A stretch of DNA of 64,000 nucleotides, taken from Amaranthus tricolor. Taxonomy: Eukaryota; Streptophyta; Magnoliopsida; Caryophyllales; Amaranthaceae. The notes below the pieces were generated by a model, which saw nothing but the letters and a program-made list of their open reading frames with translations, made no database searches and had not been told where the DNA came from. The stretch covers positions 20,678,160 through 20,742,159 of the forward strand of contig NC_080048.1 in assembly GCF_026212465.1 (NCBI RefSeq), in the 5' to 3' direction. Position numbers and translations under genes: made by a program. Shown here piece after piece: positions 40,709-50,422 of this stretch (positions are counted from its first letter, which is position 1; each line of letters starts with the position of its first letter).

Positions 40709-42385
40709 TCAAGGGTCAGTCTCTTCATCAATGTACTCAGTCTGCACCTCCACTGTGTCCAGCTTGGCACCAAGGCTTTGTTCCATTTGGTTTAGCTGAT
40801 CCACAATTGAAGCAAGCGAGACACGAGTTTCATCTTGAAAGGCAGTGAATTGAGACTGTAGATCAAGGAGCTTGGAAAGAATGGAGTCTGAAGATGCTGC
40901 AGAAGTAGGGTCAGCACAACCAATACCAGGAGAGGATGGAAATGGTGGTGGTGTGAAATGAATAGGTGATGGAGGTGGTGATATGGTTTGACTTGGTGGT
41001 GAAGTGGTAGGCTTAGGAGAAGGAGGTTCATATGAAGTAGGCTCAGTTATGGTTTCTGAAGTGATATCATCAACCTTTACAGCCTTACCTTTTGAAGCAA
41101 GCCTCCTACTTTTTCTTTGAGTGGCTTTACCCTTCCTCAGCAATGCAATCACGACCTCCTCATCACTAGAATCTCCTAAAGCTTCATTTTCTCCTTGTTC
41201 CCCCTCAATTTTTGTCCCCTCTTCCTGTTCCCCCTCAATTTTTGTCTCATTGGGAACAGACCCTTGTTTTTCTTTTTCTTCTTCTTTTTCGTTTTCTTTT
41301 TCTTTTTCAATTTCTTTTTCTTTCTTTATTTTTACTTCTTTTTCAATATCTTCTTCTTCTTCTTCTTCTTCTACTTCCTCATCATCAGAACCAACAAAAA
41401 CTACTTCTTCTAATTCGTTTATTAATACTCCTTCATCATTTACTTTCAAATGCAAGTTTTTCAGACATCTTGCACCAATCTTCATGTTTGGTCCCATTGG
41501 GAACTCCAGCCCATCCAATGGTACCCCAAATTTACGAAAAATCCATGTTAACAGCCCCCCATAGCCCACAACATTCTTCTTCTCTATACAGTTGGATAAA
41601 TGTGAAATCATTAAAGATGGAAAATTGATTTTTATTTGATTGTCCATGCAATAAATCAGAGTTGCATCACGCAGACTCACCTCACTCCTTTTAGAGTTGC
41701 GGGGCAAGATGAATCTTCGTGCTACATTATAGAGTAATTTATGCAATGGAGACAACACATTATGACTGATTTTACCCCGTTTCTGTTCAACCCCTAAAAA
41801 CTTAAAGATCGTTTTTTCATTTATTCCAGAGAAAACTATCTTAGCACCAACACTGTATGTATCAAACCCTACATTTGGAATCTTAAACCATTCTGCCAAC
41901 AAGGCGCTGTTAAACTCTAATTTAATGTTCCTAACCACACTGGAACACATCCCACAGTCATTTGAAAAGTTTGAATTAAACTCTCACATGATGTTTGGGA
42001 AGATAGAATTACAGCTATATTCAGTCATTAAAACCTCCCATTCTTGAAATTTTAAAATGTTATGAAGTTGTGGAAAGTAAGTAGAGTCATACCAGAACTT
42101 ATCGACCCCAAATCCAACAGACATTTCCTTTGCAATCTCCTCGGCACTGTTAGGGTCGACTTGCTTCAAACGTTTGGCAGTTTTGGAGGATGATTCACTT
42201 TTTGGTGTGAATGTTTTGCGTTTTGATCCAATATTGTTAGTGGTTTCTTGTGATGATGATGGTGCAGCTTTTAGTAATGGTGATGGATGAACAATTTTTA
42301 AGGGTGTAGGATGGATGGTTTGGTGGGATGAAGAGGCTTTCTTTCCTGATTTGGAAGTGTTCTTGCTCGATTTGGGAGTTTGCAT
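40709..42385 (-). pseudogene. Extra 3' frame ('env-like' position), plant transposon-protein-like, split by TGA
   Basis: Two open stretches in the same frame, 133 codons (42385-41984) and 413 codons from Met at 41950, are separated by one in-frame TGA at 41984-41986 and eleven sense codons. Together they span 559 codons including the internal stop. The N-terminal part is Ser/Lys/Pro-rich and basic. The middle (AEWFKIPNVGFDTY through YGGLLTWIFRKFGVPLDG) resembles the 'putative plant transposon protein' domain common in plant repeats. A Glu/Lys-rich stretch, a Pro-rich segment and a probable C-terminal coiled coil (about residues 350-400 of the 413) follow. I see no signal peptide or convincing membrane segment, so 'env-like' describes position, not function. 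The TGA falls just before an EFNSNF segment, inside the conserved domain. Confidence 0.8.
41191..41250 (-). repeat. 30-bp tandem repeat in the extra frame
   Basis: Two 30-bp units (41191-41220 and 41221-41250) encode two successive ten-residue repeats, both beginning KIEGEQ, next to the Glu/Lys-rich tract at about 41260-41390. The coding strand is purine-rich, so its complement gives a spurious Phe/Ser/Leu-rich open frame. Confidence 0.8.
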
Positions 42386-42920
42386 GTTTGAGTTTTGAAG
42401 GATTGAGGGAGAAGGAGGAAGGTTTCTTGTGACGGTTTGTGAAGAAGGAGAAAGATGACGGTTTGAGTGATTTTGATGAGGTAAGGGCTTTTTAAAGATG
42501 GCTGACAGTTACCAAATACGTCCCAGCTAATCAATGCTTTTTCATCAATGCATTTGATATGGAAGGATTGTGTGTTTTGATGATTAAGGATCGTTTCCCT
42601 TTATTTTTGATTGAAGTTGGCCATACAATTTTCCAAACAATATGATAATATAATAAAAAATGTGAAATCAAAATAAAATAAAATAAATTTTCGAAAACAA
42701 AATGAATTATGATATTATGAAATATATTGGAGAAAATAATGAACATATTGCTTTGGTCTGATTGAATTAACAACATGCAAATAAGAAAACATTCATAGTA
42801 CAAACTTTATTACGTGTTTACCTGATCCATGCAATAATTGATTTTCAATCAAGATATTGAGATTGATTCCTGACCTTTTCATTCTCATGATGCTTCAATG
42901 GGAAATATATGCAACTAACT
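42386..42920 (-). other. Spacer between RNase H and the extra 3' frame
   Basis: About 535 bp with no recognisable protein or RNA. In Sireviruses the 3' frame is thought to need a separate expression strategy such as splicing; I could not identify a convincing splice signal here. Confidence 0.6.
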
Positions 42921-44384
42921 TTAGTGGAGCTTGATCATACCAAGTTCCAATCTCATTTTTTCATATTGTTCCCTAGGAAGTGGTTTGGTCAGAATATCTG
43001 CAACTTGTTCATTAGTGTTAACATGCTTCAATACAATATTTTTGTGTTCTACATTATCCTTAAGAAAATGATGTCTAATATGTATATGTTTAGCACGTGA
43101 ATGATGCACTGGATCTTTGGATATACATATGGCACTGGTATTGTCACAATAAATAGGAATGCATTCAACTTTAATACCAAAATCTCTTAGTTGCTGTTTT
43201 ATCCAAAGCATTTGGGAACAGCAAGCTGCTGCTGCTACGTATTCAGCTTCTGCAGTGGATAATGCAACTGTATTTTGTTTCTTGGAACTCCATGAAACTA
43301 AACATGAGCCAAGATATTGTACCATACCTGATGTACTTTTTCTATTAACAAGATCACCTGCATAATCTGCATCACTAAAACCTTTTAAATCATAAACATC
43401 ACTTTTAGGATAAAATAGGGACAAGTCGTCTGTTCCCTTCAAATATCTCAAAATTCGTTTGACTGCAGTGAGATGTGATTCTTTAGGATTTGATTGAAAT
43501 CTAGCACATAAACCAACACTAAAGGAAATATCAGGTCTACTTGCAGTTAGATACAATAAAGAACCTATCATGCCTCTATACATTGTTTGATCTACGTTAG
43601 TCCCATTTAGGTCTTCATCTAGTCTAACATTGGTAGCCATAGGTGTATGGTTGGTTTTAGCATTGTTTAGTCCATATTTCTTAAGAAGTTCTTTGATGTA
43701 TTTTTGTTGATGAATAAAAATACCATTTTCAGTTTGTTTAATTTGTAAACCAAGAAAGAAATTTAATTCTCCCATCATGCTCATTTCAAATTCTGTACCC
43801 ATAAGGTTAGCAAATTCTTTACATAACAAGTCATTAGTAGCACCAAAAATAATATCATCAACATAAATTTGAACAACCAAAATATTAGAACCTTTATTCT
43901 TAAAGAACAAGGTTTTGTCGATTTTTCCTCTTACAAAGTTATTTTTAATCAAAAACTTTGAAAGTCTTTCGTACCATTGCCTAGGAGCTTGCTTTAAGCC
44001 ATATAGGGCTTTATCAAGCTTGTAAACATGATCAAGACAAGAGGTATTCTCAAAACCTGGAGGTTGTTCTACAAAAACTTCTTCATCAAGATAACCATTT
44101 AAAAAAGCACATTTCACATCCATTTGATATAATTTAAAGTTCATAAATGCAGCAAAAGAAATTAAGATTCTGATAGCCTCTAACCTTGCTACTGGAACAA
44201 AAGTCTCAGTGTAATCAATACCTTCTTGTTGATTATATCCTTTAACCACGAGTCTTGCTTTGTTTCTAACAATTGTTCCATGTTCATCTAGCTTGTTCCG
44301 AAATACCCATTTCAAACCAATTACTTTCTTGTGTTTCGGTTTGGGTTCCAAGTGCCACACTTTATTTCTCTCAAACTCGTTCAT
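42921..44384 (-). pseudogene. Reverse transcriptase and RNase H (3' part of pol)
   Basis: A 487-codon open frame covering the Ty1/copia reverse transcriptase and RNase H, intact within itself. The RT region runs from about residue 8 to 260 and includes the [11 protein letters not shown] start, the first catalytic Asp in [12 protein letters not shown] (D89), [11 protein letters not shown] and the YVDD box (174-177). RNase H shows SDADYAG (337-343), STAEAEY (376-382), CDN (413-415) and ADILTKPL near the end. The normal C-terminus is present. It is separated from the upstream pol frame by a one-base shift at about 44381-44385. The Met at its start is internal, not a real initiation site. Confidence 0.95.
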
Positions 44385-44385
44385 T
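44381..44385 (-). other. Frameshift in pol just before RT
   Basis: The upstream frame ends at 44381 and the RT frame is open from 44384, 191 bases (not a multiple of 3) from the GTG at 44573-44575. The residues on either side, AMQDE and NEFERN, are adjacent in related polyproteins, so one base appears to be missing. A sequencing error is possible but unlikely in this well-resolved part. Confidence 0.85.
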
Positions 44386-45127
44386 CATCTTGCATGGCAA
44401 CTATGCAATCGGAATCCTTTAAAGCTTCCTCGTGATTTTTTGGTTCAAGTGATGATAGGAACGCAAAGTGTGCACAAAAGTTTCTCAATTGAGATCTTGT
44501 TTGTGTTCCCTTATTTATATCACTTATAATCGAATCAAGAGGATGATATCTTTGATACTTCCAAGGTTTAGGCACAAATTCTCTTGAAGGAACAGTAGCA
44601 TGTTCTTGTTCAGCAACTTGATTGACATTCTGTTCAGCTATTGGATCATTTTGCTCATCTGTGGGAACAGCTGGATTGGGAACAGTCTGCTGGTCCTGTT
44701 GTACTGGCAGTTCCTAAATTTGATCAGTTTCTTCTGCCTCTTCTTGTATTGATTGTTCACTTGCTGTTCCTTGATCTTGCACTTTGATTCCTTCATCATC
44801 ATCTTCCAAATTTGCAAGACCTATTTTAATATTACTTGTTTCCTGTTCACTTGTTGAAAAGTTAGTTTCATCAAAGATTATGTGAATAGACTCCTCTACA
44901 CACATTGTTCTCTTATTATAAACTCTGTAAGCTTTGCTTTGTAATGAATAACCGAGAAATACTGCCTCATCACTTCTTTCATCAAATTTACCTATATTTC
45001 GTTTTCCATTTATGTGAACAAAACATTTACATCCAAACACACGAAAATAGGAGATATTTGGTTTAACACCTTTGAGTAATTCATAGGGTGTTTTAGAAGT
45101 GATTGGCCTTATTAGTACACGATTCAA
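44381..45127 (-). pseudogene. Integrase C-terminal region and linker to RT, with TAG stop and frameshift
   Basis: Same frame as the integrase core. It begins after the TAA at 45152-45154 and encodes the conserved TPYELLKGVKPNISYFRVFGC segment and FLGYS, typical of the copia integrase C-terminal part. An acidic Gln/Glu-rich linker follows, crossed by TAG at 44714-44716. After the stop the frame continues through a Gln/Asn/Pro-rich stretch into KPWKYQRYHPLDSIISD, the usual start of the copia RT block. It ends AMQDE at TGA 44381-44383, where a one-base loss puts RT in another frame. Confidence 0.9.
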
Positions 45128-45151
45128 AGTATAGCATGCAGTATTAACGGC

Positions 45152-45694
45152 TTATGCCCAAAAGTTCCTAGGTAGACCACTAGCAATCAACATGGTCCTT
45201 GCCATTTCTTCTAAGGTCCTATTTTTCCTTTCTACCACTCCGTTTTGTTGTGGTGTTCTAGGTGCGGAAAAATTGTGATTTATACCATGTTCATTGCAAT
45301 AATTCATGAAGTTTGAATTTTTAAATTCTTTCCCATGATCAGATCTTATGTGAACAATTTGATTATTGGTAGATTTTTGTGTTTTATTTGCAAAAGAAAC
45401 AAACTCATCAAAAGCTTCATCTTTGCTTGCCAAAAATAAGGTCCAAGTGAATCTACTATAATCATCAACAACAACAAACACATACTTTTTGCCACTACGG
45501 CTTTGTGTTCTCATTGGTCCACATAAATCCATATGAATTAATTCTAATGGTCTAGTGGTAGTCACAACGTTCTTTGATTTAAAGGATGACCGCACTTGTT
45601 TTCCTTTAGCACAAGGATCACAAATTTCATTTTTGAGGAATTTTATTGCTGGTAATCCTCTTACTAGGTCTTTTGATCTTAAAGTGTTAATCAA
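45152..45694 (-). pseudogene. Integrase core
   Basis: This 180-codon open stretch lies between TAA at 45695-45697 and TAA at 45152-45154, in frame with gag-protease. It has the second half of the HHCC zinc motif (CDPCAKGKQ, Cys 25 and 28) and a full catalytic triad: D56 in HMDLCGP, D119 in IRSDHGKEF, E155 in NGVVERKN. The D119-to-E155 spacing of 35 matches retroviral-type integrases. Its ends are stops rather than true termini. Confidence 0.95.
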
Positions 45695-45727
45695 TTAATA
45701 ACTAGCATGACCTAGACGCTTGTGCTA
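45695..45727 (-). pseudogene. Two stops inside the integrase HHCC region
   Basis: In the gag-pol frame, TAG (45725-45727) and TAA (45695-45697) flank HKRLGHASY, the first half of the integrase HHCC zinc motif. The motif residues are otherwise present. With the stops at 45152 and 44714, gag-pol has four in-frame nonsense codons from 46600 to 44381. Confidence 0.92.
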
Positions 45728-46600
45728 AAGAAGTGGGTCTTCTTCAATAACACTTAAACACGTTAGATTGTTTCTGGGAACAGTGTCCAGGTCCGCCACA
45801 TAGGTGTTCCCTTTTCTGATTCCCTCCAGCACAGGGTCTCCTGTACTGTTCCTAGAAATTATGCATTTTTCAGAAGTAAACTTAACAGAGTTACCTTTGT
45901 CGCAAAATTGAGAAATACTCAACAAATTGTGTTTTAAATTCTCGACTAAAAATACATTATCAATGGCATGGGAACTAGACCTTCCAACCTTTCCTTTGGC
46001 GATTATCTCACCCTTCATGTAGTCACCGAAGGTTACTGTTCCCCCATCATAGGCTTCAAGTGAGAGAAATTTAGATTTGTCACCCGTCATATGCTTGGAA
46101 CACCCACTGTCGAGATACCATGAGTTGTTCCCCCTCACTTGAACCTCTTTTTCCTTAGACTCTTCATGAGATGCCATGAGACACAGATTTGCGGTTTCTT
46201 CCTCTATTGGCGCTTCAGTTTCAGCTTCGCTTTCACTAGTACCTTCATGGGTAACTTCCAGCAGGTCCCAAATCTGCTTAGCGGTTTTGCGACCCATAAT
46301 TCGATTGTGCTCATTTGGACCAAGCCCACAGTGAAGTAACTTGATAGCAAGAGCATTCATTTCCATCTTTTGAAAATCTTCTTTTTCATATTCAGTGATT
46401 GGTTTTGGAACAGCTTCATTGTTGGAGTTGATGGTCGTCACCTCAAAGTCTCCAATTTCAATGACTCTCCAAACTTGATAGTTTTCGGCCTTTATGAAGA
46501 TTTCCATTCTATTTTTCCAGTAAGTATAGAATTTCCCATCGAACATGGGTGGTCTTTGTGTGGAGTACCCCTCTTCCATGCGCTCGTTCATCTTCAACAT
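45725..46600 (-). pseudogene. Gag N-terminus fused to protease, with internal gag deletion
   Basis: A 291-codon open frame beginning 54 bp after the primer binding site, the expected gag start. Residues 1-120 match the copia gag N-terminal region (RPPMFDGKFYTYWKNRM, QIWDLLEVTHEG). At about residue 121 (near 46237) the sequence passes directly into a Glu/Ser-rich linker and then protease, with DSG at 164-166 in WYLDSGCSKHMTG and a LLSISQFCDKG motif. The second half of capsid and the CCHC zinc knuckle are absent, so a few hundred codons appear to have been lost without breaking the frame. TAG at 45725-45727 ends the stretch in the GAG-pre-integrase zinc region. Confidence 0.92.
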
Positions 46601-46653
46601 CTTTCCAGGGAACAGGATACTGCTCTCAGGGTTTCCTGATTAAATGAGGAACA
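46601..46653 (-). other. Short gag leader
   Basis: Only 53 bp separate the primer binding site from the first gag ATG. This is shorter than leaders usual for Sireviruses and may have lost packaging sequence, though that cannot be judged from one copy. Confidence 0.5.
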
Positions 46654-46667
46654 GGGCTCAGATACCA
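46654..46667 (-). promoter_or_regulatory. Primer binding site, initiator Met tRNA type
   Basis: Minus-strand TGGTATCTGAGCCC lies two bases inside the 5' LTR end. It matches the classical plant copia site complementary to the 3' end of initiator Met tRNA (TGGTATCAGAGC) except for one base (T for A at position 8). Confidence 0.9.
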
Positions 46668-46669
46668 AT

Positions 46670-47991
46670 TGTAGGAATGCTAATAGATGATCGAATGCAA
46701 CAAGGGGGGGGGGTGAATTGTTGTGTTGTAGATTTAAGATTTTTGCCTCTAATTTTTGCGGAATTATAATAAGTATAGAACAAAAACTTAAACTTAAAAA
46801 CGAAAGAATAATAAAAGGAGACAAGGATTTTTACGTGGAAACGTTCTTGGCCTAATAAGAAGGAAAAACCACGACCCCCCGGGATTTCAAAATTCTCACT
46901 ATGTTTAGGCAATTAGTTACAATTACACAAAACAATGTTTGCTTCACTTGAAGCTTCTCAATTCTCTAAATGCTTTACTCAAAGCTTCTCTACTTAGGCC
47001 CACTTCTCTTCTCTTCTCTTCTCTCCTTCTCTTTCTCTTCTCACGTTTCTATTCTCTATTCCCTTAGACTTCCCATAAGTCTAATTACAACAAAACACTC
47101 AATTACCCTTTACAAGGCCATTTCTCTTCTCTATTCCCTTAGACTTTCCATAAGTCTAATTACAACAAATCACATCAACCCTTACAAGGCCATTTCTCAA
47201 GAGGATAAGAATTAAAATAATTACTTAAGAAAAATATAATAAATTAATTGGCATTGGAAAACTGAAAATATTTTTCTTAAGATGATCTCCCTTTAATGGA
47301 CACTCTTGAATCCTAAAAGGATTGATTTTTGATTCGAGCAAAGTCCCTTCTATTTATAGAGGGAACAGCCAGCAGTTACCATAAGCATAACGTCCACTAT
47401 CTCACACATACCTCCACTACCCCCACGTTCTCAAAAAAAAGGTGGTGGAATTATGAAAGTGTCCGGCTGTTTTTTGCTCAAGGAAAAATCAGTTTCCTTA
47501 ATGCTAAAAATAGCATAGGAGTTTAAAACATAAGATCCTAAAAAATAGGAGATCTAAATGTAATCAAGAAAAAGTCTTGGGCTATTTTTAGAAAACCTAA
47601 AAATAGATTTGCCAATTAACTTACTAATTAATTTAAGCAATTAAATTAATTCTAAACCATTACATCAACTTAAAAACAGAAAATAATTAATTCGCAATTT
47701 TTCAGTCGATGCTATTCTTCAGACCTGCTACGTAGGAACAGTGTACTGTCTCCAGCTTCAACTTCAGTCAGAATGTTCATTTTAGGAACAGTAGACTGTA
47801 CGTCTACTTTGAACATTATACCACTTATCTAACATCTTGGACATATTAAGACATGTACATCTTCCACGAACCAAGTCATAGGCTTCATCAACGATTCACA
47901 TTAAATCGGATATATACCTACAAAACAATCTCTAAAAATATGTTTGTTTATTTAAAGGTGAAGTCATCATCAAAACCTTAAGAGGCCAACA
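46670..47991 (-). repeat. 5' LTR (right copy)
   Basis: A 1322-bp LTR with intact TG...CA ends. It differs from the left LTR at 12 bases and two 1-bp indels; one cluster is a run of ten G at about 46704-46713 that is interrupted in the left copy. In sense direction it holds a TATA box about 640 bp from the start, giving a U3 of about 670 bp. Two related motifs containing GGAACAGT and ACTGT lie at about 47735-47810 (plus strand). Confidence 0.95.
47351..47358 (-). promoter_or_regulatory. TATA box of the 5' LTR promoter
   Basis: Minus-strand TATAAATA in a good plant TATA context (CTCTATAAATAGAAGG). Transcription would start about 30 bp downstream, near 47320, giving R-U5 of about 650 bp. The start site is inferred. 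Confidence 0.7.
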
Positions 47992-47996
47992 ATAAT
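47992..47996 (+). repeat. Target site duplication ATAAT (right)
   Basis: The second copy of ATAAT, immediately after the CA terminus, followed by ATATACC of the interrupted monomer. Confidence 0.95.
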
Positions 47997-50422
47997 ATAT
48001 ACCAAATAGTGTTGTGTGTTAATATTCGTGCAAAACAAACCAAGCTTGAGTTACTTTATGCGCGAAAGTGCCAAAAAATCTTAAAAACCCATAAAATCGC
48101 AACTTAACACGTGATTTCTAACATATGACTATGATTTTCAATTGTAACCACTTCAACACAATAATATATACCAAATAGTGTCGTGTGCCAAGTTTCGTGC
48201 AAAACAAACAAAGTTTGACCTACTTTATGCGCGAAAATGCAAAAAAAGTGTAATAAACCCATACAATCGTAACTTAACACGAAACTTTTAGCATATGTCT
48301 ATGATTTTCATGTATAACCACTTAAACACAATAATATATACAAAATAGTGTCGTGTGCAAAGTTTCGTGCAAAACAAACCAAGTTTGAGCTACTTTATGC
48401 GCGAAAGTGCCAAAAAAGCTTAAAAACCCATAAAATTGCTATTTAACACGTAATTTCTAGCATATGACTATGATTTTCAATTCAAACGACTTCAACAAAA
48501 TAAAATATACCAAATTGTGTCGTGTGCCAAGTTTCGTGCAAAACAAACCAAGTATGAGCTACATTATGCGCGAAAGTGCCAAAAAAGTATAAAAACGCAT
48601 TAAATCGCAACTTAACACGTAATTTCTAACATATGACTATGATATTCAATTCTAACCACTTCAACCCAATAATAAGTGTGAGCTACGTTATGCGCGAAAG
48701 AGCAAAGAAACCATAAAAACCCTTAAAATCGCCACTTAACACGTAATTTCTAGCATATGACAATGATTTTAAATTCTAACAACTTCAACACAATAATATA
48801 TACCAAATAGTATGTGTGCAAAGTTTCGGGCAAAACAAACCAACTTCAATCTACTTTATGCGAGAAAGTGCAAAAAAAGCGTAAAAAACCCATAAAATCG
48901 CAACTTAACACGAAAGTTCTAAAATATGACTATAATTTTCAGTTTTAATCACTTCAACACACTAATATATATCGAATAGTGTTGTGTTCCAAGTTTGAGC
49001 TACTTTTTGCTCGAAAGTGCCAAAAAAGCTTAAAAACCCATAAAATCGCAACTTAACACGTAATTTCTAACATATGACAATGATTTTCAATTCTAAACAC
49101 CTCAAAACCATAATATATACCAAGTAGTGTCATGTGCCAAGCTTCGTGCAAAAGAAACCAAGTTTGACCTTTTTTATGCGCGAAAGTGCAAAAAAAAGCG
49201 TAAAAAAACCATAAAATCGAATAGTAACTTAACACACTAATATATATCGAATAGTTTTGTGTGCCAAGTTTTGAGTAAAACAAACCAAGTTTGAGCTATT
49301 TTATGCGCGTAAGTGCAAAAAAAGCGTAAAAAACCCTTAAAATCGTAAGTTAACTTGAAATTTTTAACATATGACTATCATTTTCAATTTTAACCACTTC
49401 AACACACTAATATATATCGAATAGTGTTGTATGCCAAGTTTTGATCAAAACAAACCAAGTTTGAGATACTTTATGCGCGAAAGTGCCAAAAAAGCTTAAA
49501 AACCCATAAAATCACAACTTAACACGTAATTTGTAGCATAAGACCATGATTTTAAATTCTATACACTTCAAAACAATAATATATACCAAATAGTGTGGTG
49601 TGCCAAGTATCGTGGAATACAAACCAAGCTTGAGCTACTTTATGCGCGAAAGTGCCAAAAAAGCCTAAAATCCAATAAAATCGCATTTTAACACATAATT
49701 TCAAGCATATGACTATGATTTTCAATTCTAACCACTTCAACACAATAATAAATACCAAATAGTGTTGTGTGTCAATATTCGTGCACAACAAACCAAGCTT
49801 GAGTTACTTTATGCGCGAAAGTGCCAAAGAACGTTAAAAACCCATAAAATCGCAACTTAACACGTGATTTCTAACATATGACTATGATTTTCAATTGTAA
49901 CCATTTCAACACAATAATATATACCAAATAGTGTTGTGTGCCATGTTTCGTGCAAAACAAACAAAGTTTGACCTACTTTATGCGCGAAAGTGCTAAAAAA
50001 GCGTAAAAAACCCATAAAATCGTAACTTAACACGAAATTTTTAGCATATGACTATCATTTTCAATTTCAACCACTTCAACACACTAACATATATCGAATA
50101 GTGTTGTGTGCCATGTTTCGTGCAAAACAAACCAAGTTTGAGCTACTTTATGCGCGAACGTGCCAAAAAACCTTAAAAACCTATAAAATCGCAACCTAAC
50201 ACGTAATTTCTAGCATATGACTATGATTTTTTAATTTCTAACCACTTCAACACAATAATATATACGAAATAGTGTCGTGTGCCAAACTTCGTGCAAAACA
50301 ACCAAGTTTGAGCTACTTTATGCGCAAAAGTGCCAAAAAAGCTTAAAACCCCATAAAATCGCATCTTTACACGTACTTTCTGGCATATGACTATGATTTT
50401 TAATTCTAACCACTTCAACACA
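47992..50422 (+). repeat. 2.4-kb HOR, unit 2 (2431 bp)
   Basis: Counted between ATAATATATACC landmarks. It matches unit 1 (37719 corresponds to 49552 and 38388 to 50221, both 11833 apart, which is 9402 for the insertion plus 2431). It includes the recurrent short-monomer cassette at about 48660-49260. Confidence 0.85.

Larger units (their letters stand above)
38595..47991 (-). mobile_element. Ty1/copia LTR retrotransposon, Sirevirus-type, defective
   Basis: A 9397-bp element inserted in a satellite monomer, with sense strand minus. It has LTRs of 1324 and 1322 bp, termini TG...CA, a 5-bp target duplication, an initiator-Met-type primer binding site, a polypurine tract, and gene order gag, protease, integrase, reverse transcriptase, RNase H, then an additional 3' frame. 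Integrase before reverse transcriptase defines Ty1/copia. The size of over 9 kb, long LTRs, extra 3' frame and repeated polypurine tract point to the Sirevirus lineage. The coding capacity is destroyed by a gag deletion, five in-frame stops and one frameshift. The LTRs differ at 12 bases and two 1-bp indels, about 0.9 percent, so the insertion is recent. It cannot be autonomous as read. Confidence 0.95.

Noticed and set aside
41121..41628. Plus-strand open frames rich in Phe, Ser and Leu
   Set aside because: They are the complement of the Glu/Lys-coding tract of the extra 3' frame and have no independent support.
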